Assembly (NCBI GenBank): GCA_964023275.1
Contig: OZ029929.1
Location: forward strand, 3,537,844-3,601,843
DNA length: 64,000 nucleotides
Source of the DNA: Norana najaformis
Taxonomy: Eukaryota; Annelida; Clitellata; Crassiclitellata; Hormogastridae
Direction of reading: 5' to 3'
Shown: piece by piece, positions 46,330-56,368 of the stretch
Numbering within the stretch: the stretch's first letter is position 1
Layout of the letters: every line of letters begins with the position of its first letter
Notes under the pieces: generated by a model
Told to the model about the DNA's origin: nothing
The model's database searches: none
The model's input: only the letters and a program-made list of their open reading frames with translations
Translations under genes and position numbers: made by a program

Positions 46330-46990
46330 TGAAACAAATTGATGGATTTTTACTTTGATCCTAAACAGGCGGGTAGTTTTGGCGGTGTAACAGCGTTTCA
46401 AAGACAGTTAAAGGACAACTACAAGCATAAGGACATAACAAAAATGGTTACAGAAACAAGACGTATATACTCGACTTCAAACCTGTACGATTAAACTTTA
46501 GGCGAAGGAAAATGTTTACTGTTGGCATAGACAATTTGTGGCAGGTAGACTTGGTTTTCAGAATTAAACGACAAGAACAAGTATCTCTTAACGTGTGTAG
46601 ACATATTTTCTTAAGCATGCCTGGACTCTTCCGCTCAAGTAAGACGGGATCGGCTTTGACCGAGGCATTTTCGTCGTTATTGAACAACAGACATCTGGTA
46701 CAATTATAAACTGATAAGGGAACCGAATTTCTGAATAAAACTGAAACTGTTGAGCAAAAATGCAATGACGGAAAACGTCACATGACGGAAAATTATGACA
46801 GATTTAAGAACTCGCAAGCGTGGAGGAAAACTGAATATATCATTAAATGGAAAGGATACGACAACAATTTAACTATAGAATTTAGTATTACCGGAGCCGA
46901 TAATCCGCAACAGTCTCTTCCTCTAAAAGTCTCCCCCCGACTGTCAAGTCGAACGCGATCTCGATTTAGCAAACACGCAGTTTTACGTTA
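46330..46990 (+). pseudogene. Retroviral-type integrase with chromodomain-like tail, broken
   Basis: The enzyme would insert the element's ends into host DNA. The N-terminal part reads MDFYFDPKQAGSFGGV (46,340 on). The core shows LWQVDL (first catalytic D, codon 46,548-46,550), LTCVDIFS (in an adjacent frame near 46,585), KTGSALTEAFSSLLNNR (about 46,641-46,692) and TDKGTEFLN (46,710-46,736, second D at 46,713). The third acidic residue is not visible. Downstream RKTEYIIKWKGYDNN (46,823-46,867) fits a chromodomain core (WKGY). Stops and frameshifts occur throughout. Confidence 0.8.
46635..46703. repeat. 69-bp segment, inverted copy at 47,140-47,208
   Basis: Its reverse complement matches 47,140-47,208 with about four mismatches. 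Here it is in the natural integrase context; flanking bases on either side do not match between copies. Confidence 0.9.
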
Positions 46991-46999
46991 GGGCACAAC

Positions 47000-48127
47000 T
47001 TATAAGAGTAAGCACGAACCAAACACGTTGGTCCGATAAACTCATTTTGTTCTCAGAAGTTGACATCACTTTAAAACGATACCCTTTGTCACAGCGTCAA
47101 ACATATCGCAGTTACCTGGAAACCGTTCTCAGTTACAGTTTGTGCCAGATATCTGTTGTTCAATAACGACGAAAATGCCTCGGTCAAAGCCGATCCAGTC
47201 TTACTTGATGCGGCCAAAACATCGCAGTTGTCGTCGGCTTTGTATTACAAGGATTGCACGTATAACAAACCAGTTTGAAGACGTTACACCGATGTCGATA
47301 ACGAATTTTTAAGAAACGCTGCACTTTGGCTGGTGAAGGGCGTATTGTCGACATGTTTGGATGTGTCCATTGTCCATTTGGATGTGTTTATTTTTTAAAA
47401 TCCATTTCTTCATAACGACATTAATATCAAGGTGCTTCTCGATAGGAATAAAGACGCCCTTTGTTTAATGTCGTTCGTACTGTATGCTTCATGCAAAATT
47501 CGAATATTAGAATGCAAGTTATACGTGAAAAAAATTAAGTTCAGTCCTTCGCAGTTTCTTGCACATGCTAAGGCACTCGAGTTGGGAAACGCAAAATTTC
47601 CAATTCAAAGAGCCATCTGTAAATCTGTACCTAGAGGCAATCTAGATGCGACACAAGTCTTTTCACTGGACCTACCAGAACTGTAATAGCTTGTGTAAAC
47701 AACGGCACGTGCAAAGAATCAGTTCAACTTTAAACACATGCATCTGTCTCAGTTAAAGATATATTAGGATGGACAGCAGTCGGTGAAACCGTTGGAAATA
47801 GATTTTGCCAGAAACCAGTTTGTCGACGCGTATGCATCGTTATTTATGGTAACCGGAAAGTGGATGAAAGACGAGGGAAACTATATAACCAGAGAAGACT
47901 TTGCAGGAGGATATGTGCTTTACGCATTCGTTTTGACACCATATATAGCCGAAGGTGATAATTTTAATCTGTTGAAACAGAATAACGTTCGTTTGGATAT
48001 GAATTTGGCTCAAGCCTTTGCCGAGTTTGAACATTTTTGGAAATTGATCGTTCGACTAACGTCATTTTTGACTACAGAATTTAAAATGAACGGAGTAAAA
48101 ATTGAACACATTCTACAAAGAGATTAA
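47000..48127 (+). pseudogene. Major capsid-like protein of the virus element (family B), broken
   Basis: Early parts are decayed (SQLSSALYYKDCTY near 47,228-47,270). The frame 47,432-47,686 is open (LLDRNKDALCLMS, AHAKALELGNAKFPIQRAIC, DATQVFSLDLPEL). The frame 47,783-48,127 is open (RNQFVDAYASLFMVTGKWM, EDFAGGYVLYAFVLTPYIAE, NFNLLKQNNVRLDMNLAQAF). This matches the widespread double-jelly-roll capsid-like family of Polinton-type elements (earlier known in databases as F54H12.2-like). A foreign inverted 69-bp integrase segment replaces part of the N-terminal half. It would form the virion shell; the copy is non-functional. Confidence 0.75.
47140..47208. repeat. Inverted copy of integrase segment inside capsid gene
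   Basis: The reverse complement of 46,635-46,703 with a few mismatches. It breaks the capsid-like reading frame. Divergence is small compared with the decay around it. Confidence 0.85.
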
Positions 48128-48139
48128 AAGTGTGCACCC

Positions 48140-48480
48140 ATGTTTGTTGGAGTGTTTGCCTGCGAACGTCTACCTGACGTGCTAAACTTAAAAAGACCTC
48201 TGCTGCTCTGCTGTGTGCAGAACGGATCCACGCGGAAAACCCGGCCAGTATTGGATAGTCTTATAACGTTGAAGATTTCTCCTATGGCGAATATTTTGAC
48301 TCTTTTGGAAGACCACCACAGAAAGAGTTTACATCCTTCATGAACAGACATTGCTTAAACTGGACAATTACAAAGTGCTATCAGTCGTTTTTGCGTACAT
48401 TACTGCATATTCTACTGCTTACGTAGAGCTAGAAAAAGAAATGTCAATGCTATAGTGAATCTGTTAACCATGGACGCTGG
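48140..48480 (+). pseudogene. Adenain-like cysteine protease, broken
   Basis: A frame from 48,140 reads LPDVLNLKRPLLLCCVQNGS. After a frameshift comes GEYFDSFGRPPQKEF (48,286 on), then FMNRHCLNW and, in another frame, VHYCIFYCLRRAR (about 48,395-48,433). YFDSFG with a later C-x-YC-x-FY block is the pattern of adenovirus-type maturation proteases in Polintons. The catalytic HW block is not readable. The gene ends at or just before the second CACTA-like transposon. Confidence 0.65.
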
Positions 48481-49097
48481 ACTAAACCATTACATTGGCC
48501 AACAGAAAAATTTTTTTTTCTTGTTGCCTTCGGTTTTAGACCTTTTCTTGGGGTAATTTTGGGCGCTGATTCAGAAAATGTCATTGGATTGAGTGCATCA
48601 GGTCTAGTTTCTGAGATATCGTCGATTTTGTAAAGAAAACCCAGTCCACTCTTTAAACGATGTCTTTGGCAAAACTAAAATGTCATAATAAGCTTTATTT
48701 ATGGCTAATTATAATTCTTGCTGATTCATATAATGCCTACATCCTTATAATGTAAAATCAGCATATCTTGCCGCGTGCTGAGATATTGCTGATTCAACGA
48801 AATAACTATTCCGTAGCCTACAGCTTACTCAGCACTAAATTCATGGCCTCATTTAGAATTTATTTGTGCTTATACAGCGTTTCATGGTTTCGAACTATGT
48901 AAATAGATTATGCTGAAGTCAGCATTTATAGCCTATATAAACCGCCTCCTGAAAGCTAGAGCAGCCGCAGTCGTCTTAGGGCATATTAAGAGTTGGTCGC
49001 AAGAACAATCTGTGAATGTGAGCATTATATAACTACATGTTCTTACTATTTTTTAGGTTAGTCATTTAATTCCTCAGATGCGAACATCCTTAAGGTT

Positions 49098-50802
49098 ATG
49101 GCTACTTCCAGACGGAGCTGCATTAACCATCCAGACATATTCTGCTACATTTGTGGGAATACACACTAAAAGCAAACAGGACACCGATTTCTGAGTTTGT
49201 AAAAAGAGCATATGTAGGTTATTTTGGTGTCAAACTTGGAGATCAAGATAAGCAATGGGCTCCTCATACAGTATGCAAAACTTGTATTGAACAATTGCGC
49301 CACTGGACAATTGGAAAGAGAAGCTGACTGAAATTTGGTGTACCGATGGTTTGGAGGGAACAGATAAACCACTTCGACGACTGTTACTTTTTGATATTAA
49401 CCATATCATAGGCATCAATCGAAATAATCGTAACAAGTTGTCTTACCCTGATATACCTTCAGCCAGGAGACCTGTTCCGCATTCGGATATTGTACCAGTT
49501 CCACCTTTTCGCGAACTACCTCAGCTCTCAGACGATGAGACTTGCATGTCCAATATCGGACAAGATGACGAAAGTGAAGAAAGTGGGGGCAGTGACAGTG
49601 ATTTCCAATCAACTTCACACAGTGAACGTTTTGACCAAAAAGAGTTGAGTGATCTGATCAGGGACTTAAATCTTTCCAAAGAGTCCTCTGAATTGCTTGC
49701 GTCCAGACTAAAGGAAAAGAATGCACTTCAGCCTGGAACGAAAATTACAATTTATAGAAACAGAGAAAAGGATTTGCTGCCATTCTTTACCGAAGACAAC
49801 AACCTAGTATTCTGTAATGACATCAGCAACTTATTGAAGAAAATTGGTCTGTCGGATTACAGCCCAGATGAGTGGCGTCTTTTTATCGACAGTTCAAAAC
49901 GTAGTATGAAATGTGTGCTTTTAAATAACGGCAACAAATTTGGTTCTATTCCAATCGGTCACTCCACCAGGATGAAAGAAGAGTACAATGCCATCTCTTT
50001 AGTACTGGAAAAGATAAAATACAAAGAACATCAATGGGTAATTTGTGTAGACTTGAAGATGGTAAATTTCCTCCTTGGTCAACAAAGTGGCTACACAAAG
50101 TATCCCTGCTTTTTGTGTCTTTGGGACAGTAGAGCCAAGCATGAACATTGGACAAGAAAAGATTGGCCTTCGAGGAAAGACATGGTGGTTGGAGCTCAAA
50201 ATGTAATCAAGGAATCTTTGGTGGCACGAGATAGGATCATACTGCCACCACTACATATAAAGCTAGGCCTGATGAAACAATTTGTCAGGGCTTTGAATAA
50301 AGAAGGTTCATGCTTCGAATACATAGTACACAAGTTACCAGGAATTACAATGGAAAAATTGAAGGCTGGAATCTTCGATGGTCCACAGATCAGGCAACTT
50401 ATGAATGACCCACTTTTCATACCATCAATGAATGAAATCGAATCTTGTGCCTGGTCTTCCTTTGTTCTTTTAACTAAACATTTTCTTGGCAACAAGAAGG
50501 CAGACAATTATGCACAACTAGTAGAGGATATGCTTATTCATTTCAACAAGCTTGGCTGCAAGATGAGCATTAAAGTCCATTATCTCCACAGTCACTTAGA
50601 TCGCTTTCCAGAGAATCTTGGTGACTTCAGCGAAGAGCAAGGTGAAAGATTTCACCAAGACATCAAAACAATGGAAAATCGATATCAAGGAAGATGGGAT
50701 GCACACATGATGGCAGACTATTGCTGGAATATTATGCCCGATTATTCCGGCAGATGCCACACTCGGAAATCGTACAAAAGGAGCTTCTTCGGTGTCGAAT
50801 GA
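49098..50802 (+). pseudogene. CACTA-like transposase-like protein, N terminus damaged
   Basis: The likely original start is ATG 49,098 (MATSRRSCINHPDIFCYICG). That frame meets a stop at 49,167; the continuation shifts frame (GDQDKQWAPHTVCKTCIEQL, about 49,230-49,290), has another stop near 49,325 and shifts again near 49,390. From there 49,351-50,802 is fully open (483 codons). Domains: N-terminal zinc-binding pattern C-x2-C ... H-x2-C-x2-C; an acidic serine-rich linker (residues 55-85); then conserved blocks YPCFLCLWDSRAKHEHW (residues 250-266), ILPPLHIKLGLMKQFVRALN (300-319), FDGPQIRQL, IKVHYLHSHLDRFPENLG and SEEQGERFHQDIKTM (430-444). Acidic and histidine residues there may be catalytic (inference). 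The C-terminal 440 codons look recently constrained. Confidence 0.7.
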
Positions 50803-50999
50803 CTTGAAATTTTTATAACAAATTTGTTCTGTTTGGTATCATATAAGTACAGTTTCAGGTACTACCATTTTCTTTTAAGTATTTGTATTATTATGTTTAT
50901 TTAGTGTGTCACATAATAAATTGAGCACTACATAATTATAGCTATAGCCTTATGTTTTATGGGCGAGCAGAGGCAAGGACTGGTATATGGCATAATGTT

Positions 51000-51118
51000 T
51001 TATATCTCGAAAACTAGACCTGCTGGGAGAAAACTGGTGCCTTTTCTGGAATCAGCAGGTCAAATATACCCAGAAACAGTTCTAACATTTGAGGCAACAA
51101 ATTATGTGTTGGCCAGTG
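51000..51118. repeat. Right terminal inverted repeat, CACTA-like 2
   Basis: The partner of 48,493-48,615. It contains ATATCTCGAAAACTAGACCTG and ends TTGGCCAGTG. Confidence 0.85.
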
Positions 51119-51229
51119 TTATCTGATTCATAAATATGTATAAATTATCTTTACAAATAAAAGACGTGTTTCAGCTTAATAAACTTTATGGAATCATCAG
51201 CGTTTCTGTCTTGTTACTTTTAAAGAAAA

Positions 51230-51960
51230 TATGATGTCCAATCGGTTGATGGTTTAAGCGCGTTAGCGAGATCCAGTCCAAAAGGATTGCATTCGCGACA
51301 ACTAAAATATCCCATCTTATTCGCACGGTCCACGCTAGCGTAGCATGGTCTGGCGTTTTTAAGTTCCAAATGGAACTTAAAAGACTTGACGATCGAAATA
51401 TTCATAATAATCGTGTAACTCGTGGATCTTGGAAGTTAGTGTCTCCCATTCGCCCAAACACAATGCAATATCGCTGCGAGATGGATGTTCTTTTTTACTG
51501 TTCAACTGTAGAAAGTGACGCATTTTATTCCATTTGAAATGGAAACGTAATATCTTCCTCCAGTATAATCGACAGGTTGATCCCGCTCTGAGCTGCATTT
51601 AGTTTGCATTTATCTATGTCGTCGAGTTGATTGACAAAGGTTGCCCGCCTGGTCTTGGTAAAACACGTCATTTCTTGTAAGATATAACTTGCCGTTTGAT
51701 GCGTGATATTTTCTTTTGTTTACCATAATAATATTCTTTGCAAATAGTGGCAGTCAAAAAACGGTTGCTGCTGATATTGTCCTTGAACAGCTTTTGTTTC
51801 ACAAGTTTGAAAATTACCTACAAATACATTTCTTTTCTCAATAGCATGGTCTGTTTAATTTTTATCAGTCGTTCGTCCGTTGAATCGACATGTAAATTCC
51901 TTATGCTGCTTACAATTTTCCAATTCCTTACAGTATCGAAAACACTATATGACGGAAATA
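51230..51960 (-). pseudogene. Minus-strand ORF remnants, possibly PC4-like
   Basis: On the minus strand 51,598-51,377 reads KKEHPSRSDIALCLGEWETL then TSKIHELHDYYEYF. The P-(T/S)-(K/R)-x-(G/D)-IAL...W-x-x-L pattern resembles the C-terminal half of PC4/p15-type single-strand-DNA-binding domains, which occur in some virus-like elements. A following frame ends NKMGYFSCRECNPFGLDL. Upstream frames (51,960-51,600) are lysine-rich and broken. It would be an opposite-strand gene of the virus-like element, beyond the transposon. Weak evidence. Confidence 0.3.
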
Positions 51961-52264
51961 AATACGATCACGGAACCTACGAAAATTAGTATTTAGAGAA
52001 CATTTAGAGAACTATAACGAAAGAGCGGTAACGATGCTAGAATTATCGATGTGATGGAACGAGACACGTACAGACGTTAAATGAATGCAATGCATATAAT
52101 CGTTTAATTTAATTAAGACGTAAAATGAAATACATGTACTAACAGGAGTCGCTGTTGTTTGCCGATCTTGAATAAATCTTCTTAAAGTCGTGGGCGATCT
52201 CTGAGCAAAGTGGCACGAGGACGACGATCGAAATGTTAAGACGATCTTATTGAATAAGCAAGGT

Positions 52265-52306
52265 GTACACATATAAATGTGCCTTGTGGCACATTTATAT
52301 GTGTAC
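52265..52306. repeat. Perfect 19-bp-arm hairpin
   Basis: GTACACATATAAATGTGCC, loop TTGT, then the exact reverse complement. No oligo-T run or gene end is nearby that would make it a terminator. It may mark an end of the virus-like element or be an isolated fold-back. Confidence 0.9.
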
Positions 52307-52794
52307 AAGCTGCTCTTAATTGATCATAATTTGGTTGTGTACTAATCCAAGGCCTATGATGCTAGTGCTGATTAGATTTGAGCTTCCTATATCTGTTCTG
52401 TAGATGATTGGGTCGTTTAAACTAAAAGTCATATGATAATTGTAAACAAAGTCGACAGCTTTAGACTTAAGACGTGCGTGTGCCTTGATCGTGAACGTCA
52501 CATGGTTTTTGCCAGTGGCAGGAGTGTATGCATGTACATATGCATATTAATGTGCATATTTATGTTTATATGTATGCAGTATGAGCTGTTCAGCAGTGGC
52601 ATTTCGCGAGGGGATGAGAACTCGTTTGCCGATGTTAAGCAAACGAATTAGCAAACATTTCACAGCCGTGGCTACTTCTCCGCGATAGCTTAAGGACTTT
52701 AATTCTTTTAATTGACCTTTCTGTCGAATGCAAATATTTTACTGACAGTCAAGCGAATATAGCCCTTGTAACAGGAGAAGAGAACTCTAAGCGA

Positions 52795-53210
52795 CTGTGT
52801 GTATGCATTTCCTTGTATGTATGTGTTTGCATGTATGTGTGTGTGTTTGTCTGTGTGTTTATATGCGTATTTGCCAGAATGTGTGCGTGTGCGCATGCAT
52901 ATGTGTGTTCGCCTATATATTTGTGCGTGTATATTAACCTTTATGCATGTATGCTTGCGCGCGTGTTTGCCTATACGTTGTGTATTTTGCTATATCTCTG
53001 TGCTTTCCTTGTATGCCTGCGCGTGTTTGCCTGCATGCTTACGTGAGTTTTAGCCCGTAAGGAGCAAACCTATGTGTTTGTCTGTTTGTATGCTTGCGTA
53101 GTTGCCTGTGTGCGGGTGTTTCTGCGTGTTTGTCCGTATGTGTGTATGTACGCGCGTTTGTTGTATGTGTGTGTACGTGTGAGTGTATGAGCGTGAGTAT
53201 GTAGAAGAAT
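52795..53210. repeat. TG-rich low-complexity tract
   Basis: About 400 bases of alternating TGTGT, TGCGTGT and ATGTATG. The cysteine-rich and histidine-rich frames in it are products of the repeat. Confidence 0.85.
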
Positions 53211-53550
53211 CGCATAGGTCGAGGCTAAGCAAACGAAGTCGCTTCAAAACAAAAACATCTAAAAATTTTTAATCTGAATTCAGTTCTTCTTCTTTGTTCT
53301 TGTTATAAAGAAGTTTTAAATCTAAAGACTTCTACAGCGCCGTTATCATAATACTCAATGGAAAATCGCAATCAAATTCATAACCTGTTATCATAAAAAT
53401 CGGGAAATACCTTATATCGCTAGTTTTCATTCGTTTGAAAGGATGTAATTCGCATCTGTGTACGCTTATATTGGTACATGCTAATATATTGTATTGTAAA
53501 ACTATTACCTTATTTTTTATTATTTATTTATTTATCTATTTAAATACACA
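53211..53550. other. No gene seen
   Basis: AT-rich unique sequence with TTATTTATTTATCTATTTA just before the minisatellite. Confidence 0.4.
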
Positions 53551-53760
53551 GTCGTTTGGGAGATGGGCCAGAACCCGTGGTCGTTTGGGAGATGGGCCAG
53601 AACCCGTGGTCGTTTGGGAGATGGGCCAGAACCCGTGGTCGTTTGGGAGATGGGCCAGAACCCGTGGTCGTTTGGGAGGTGGGCCAGAACCTGTGGTCGT
53701 TTGGGAGGTGAGCCAGAACCTGTGGTCGTTTGGGAGGTGGGCCAGAACCTATGGTCACCT
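53551..53760. repeat. 29-bp minisatellite, about seven copies
   Basis: The unit CGTTTGGGAGATGGGCCAGA-ACCCGTGGT is repeated about seven times with few substitutions (AGATG to AGGTG and CCCG to CCTG in the later copies). Since 29 is not a multiple of three, all three frames stay open in both directions; these frames are not genes. Confidence 0.95.
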
Positions 53761-53949
53761 TACCAATCCGGCGACCAATTAACCTTAGCATTCATTGTAT
53801 CTGTAGCAACACGAGCGCGTAGATCAACATACACTTTCTCTCTTCAATGATTTAAGTTCAAGACTTTAATTACTTTCATGCGCCGGATGTAAAGCTGTTG
53901 TATCATGAATTTGGGCTCAAGCAGCTCGATCAGTCTCTAATTTCACAAT

Positions 53950-54395
53950 ATTGCTGCTATCATTTGGCTTTGCTTTGCAAATTTTTGGTAGCTTGCATTG
54001 GTTGTAGGTGCAGCGTTGGCTGCTTTGTTGCCTCGAACTCCTCTGAAGGCTCCTTAAACGATGAACGTAAAGATACGACCTTCTCAAGTAAATTACGGTC
54101 GATTCCAGTCGTTATGAATACCTCATAACTACCTTCAATAATATGTTGAACTTCATTATACATTTCGTCAAAAGATTTAGATGTGAAGTGCCAGTCCGAC
54201 TTTCATATTTAACTATTTTACAGCATCGTAAGCAAAACACAACTGGGGTAGTATTACCGAGTGACGCATCAACAATGGGCGTTAAGTACTTCCACACTTC
54301 AGTCTCCGACTTCATCTTCTTATATAATATGTACGAACCGTCATTCAGGTGTTTGTGGACATCTCGTGTCAGTGAGAAAACTGTGCGGACACTGT
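53950..54395 (-). pseudogene. BED-type zinc finger, hAT transposase-like N-terminal remnant
   Basis: On the minus strand, after the trinucleotide tract, the frame reads SETEVWKYLTPIVD and VFCLRCCKIVKYESRTGTSH (about 54,310-54,195). The VW-x-x-(F/L) ... C-x2-C ... (G)TS-x-L pattern is that of BED fingers at the N terminus of hAT transposases; the last histidine is altered (LLTKC). Further frames (PSEEFEATKQPTLH) could be the start of the hAT body. No catalytic region or terminal repeats found. Confidence 0.4.
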
Positions 54396-54398
54396 TGA

Positions 54399-54630
<232 letters not shown>

Positions 54631-54659
54631 ATTTACAAGCAGAAGCTGTAACAAACTTT

Positions 54660-55494
54660 AACTAAATAAAAAATTTTAAAACTGTACAGTTATCTTTCAA
54701 GAGCCACAGATAACAGTGACGTTTTTAATGCACTTCACACACGAATGACATAATCCACATGCCAGATGTGTGCGCACAGACATCATGAATATTTATTTTC
54801 ATGATATTGCAACGTTTCTCCCCGTCGAGGGCGCTGGTTCCACTAACAGTCTACAGTAGCAGAGCTGTCACCAACGCCAGAGATGAATGCCAGTTCGCTG
54901 AGTACGATCCCCGTGGTCTGCCAGACAGCTAACTAATCGGCAAGTCTTCACGTTTGAACACTCTATTACATTTACAACACCCTGACATTTACAAAAGAAA
55001 CGACTGCGGGTATCATACAACGTGAGCACGGTCGACAGCTGTCGTCTTCGCATGGAGCGAAGTCCTTCTCTCTTTCGGTCGCGCTGCTGCCGTATCATCG
55101 GTCATCTGTTCTCTGCGTCTGTCATTCAAGTCAGTTTATAGGCCTCTGCATCACCCTGGCGAACACTGAGTAACCCGTACGTACATCTTGTGACAAGGGG
55201 GGTGGAGCACAACTGTCAATAAAAAATGGTACACTGTCACAATATCCATCGGTATGCGGCGTGCCGCTAACCGCATATTGCTTACTTAATGTTCACTAGT
55301 TACTTTCTCAGCGTAAGTAAGCATTAGACATTTTCAAATGCTAACTCGAACTTACCAAACGGACACAGTCTAATATTAACCAAACGCGACTGCAGTTTTG
55401 TACAAAGACTGAGAATTGTGAAAGGCGACATTTTTCCAAAAATGAGGGCCGAAGTTACTCGGCCCGGCCTGGCCCGCGATTTAGAGCGGGCCGG
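54660..55494. other. No recognisable gene
   Basis: Mixed sequence with no motif in any frame. A GC-rich palindromic patch of GGCCCGGC/GCCGGGCC type lies at about 55,461-55,500 just before the LINE tail. Confidence 0.4.
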
Positions 55495-56368
55495 GCCGGG
55501 TCGTAATCATAATCGTAATTCCGAGATTTCTACAGCGTCCAACGAAAGCCACGTCGCGGGGACCAGCTTATTCACAGGCGCTCATTCAAAACAAAATTGA
55601 TAGCAAAAAGGGTCCGGTTCTAGGTCAAGATCCAAAAGTCAGACGGAGAGACAGCGTGGCAGCTACGGGTGGTGGTGTTTGGGGTTGGAGAGGAGAGAGA
55701 GATAAGAGGAAGAAGGGGTGTCAGAGTACGATCTGTGAAAGAAGAATGTTTTGAGTTTTGAGTGAAAGGCCGAAGCAGAAATTGCAAGCGGTGGAGCATC
55801 GATGAGTTTGTATGATAGATAAGAAAACTGTCGCAATTCTGAGGGGAGTTTATTCCAGAGTGGTGGCTGGTGGGGCAGCTATGATTATGAAGCGATTACC
55901 AAATTCTAAGGATGAGGTGACGGGAGGGCGGAGAGGTGTTAGGGCAGAAGAGGATCGGGTTGAGCGGAGCGGTTGTATCGTTAATAACTGACGAAGATAG
56001 GAGGGTTGGGAAGATTGAAGTGTGTTGTAGGTAAGTGATAGGACTTTGTACTCAATTCGTTCAGGTATTTTAAGTCAGTGTGGTGTTTTAAGAGCAGGAG
56101 TAATGTGATGATGTTTGAGGGTTTTGGCGACAGCACGAGCAAGAGCATTCTGTATGGCTTGAAGGCGGCTTATTTGGGTGGAGCCTGTGTTCAGGAATAG
56201 TGAATTGCAATAGTCTAATTTAGCATGGACTATGGATGTGGCGATGATTGATGCAGTTTTAAAGTCAAACATAGAGCGGATTCTGCAAAGGTCACGGATA
56301 TGCATAAAGCAAGAGCAAGAGAGATGGGTAATGTGATCAGAGAAGCTGAGGTTTTGGTCGAAGATCAC
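55495..56368 (-). mobile_element. LINE copy (family N3), minus strand, 5' truncated
   Basis: On the minus strand the 3' end is GACGCTGTAGAAATCTCGGA and ATTACGATTATGATTACG (55,545-55,500). Upstream coding shows ISVIFDQNLSFSDHITHLS and CFMHIRDLCRIRSMFDF (56,370-56,250), HAKLDYCNSLF and LQAIQNALARAV. That is the region after the RT. It matches 39,528-41,560. Its 5' edge joins head-to-head with the next element. Confidence 0.75.

Larger units (their letters stand above)
41560..48492 (+). mobile_element. Polinton/adintovirus-like element, right part (decayed)
   Basis: In order on the plus strand: an unknown ORF, family B DNA polymerase, small ORF between direct repeats, integrase with chromodomain-like tail, major capsid-like protein and adenain-like protease. 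Polymerase, integrase, protease and capsid together are the defining set of Polintons/Mavericks and adintoviruses. I did not find the packaging ATPase. It is cut on the right by the second CACTA-like transposon. Confidence 0.8.
48493..51118 (+). mobile_element. CACTA-like DNA transposon 2, with long open transposase-like frame
   Basis: The element runs from CATTGGCCAACA to TGTTGGCCAGTG with degenerate terminal inverted repeats of about 120 bases (48,493-48,615 and 51,000-51,118; shared blocks GTTGCCT, GCTGATTC-AGAAAA, CAGGTCTAGTTT-TGAGATAT). A 3-bp TTA flanks both sides (48,490-48,492 and 51,119-51,121). TGCTGA/TCAGCA motifs recur at about 48,719, 48,757, 48,776, 48,788 and 48,912, resembling subterminal repeats. 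A TATA box CCTATATAAACC lies at about 48,933. It carries one gene. Confidence 0.8.

Noticed and set aside
52795-53247. Cysteine-rich secreted peptides
   Set aside because: They derive from TG-rich low-complexity DNA; several frames show the same pattern.
53435-53850. Repetitive protein with MGQNPWSFGRWARTRGRLG units on plus strand and a mirror frame on minus strand
   Set aside because: All three frames stay open because the 29-bp repeat lacks stops; open on both strands, so it is a property of the minisatellite.
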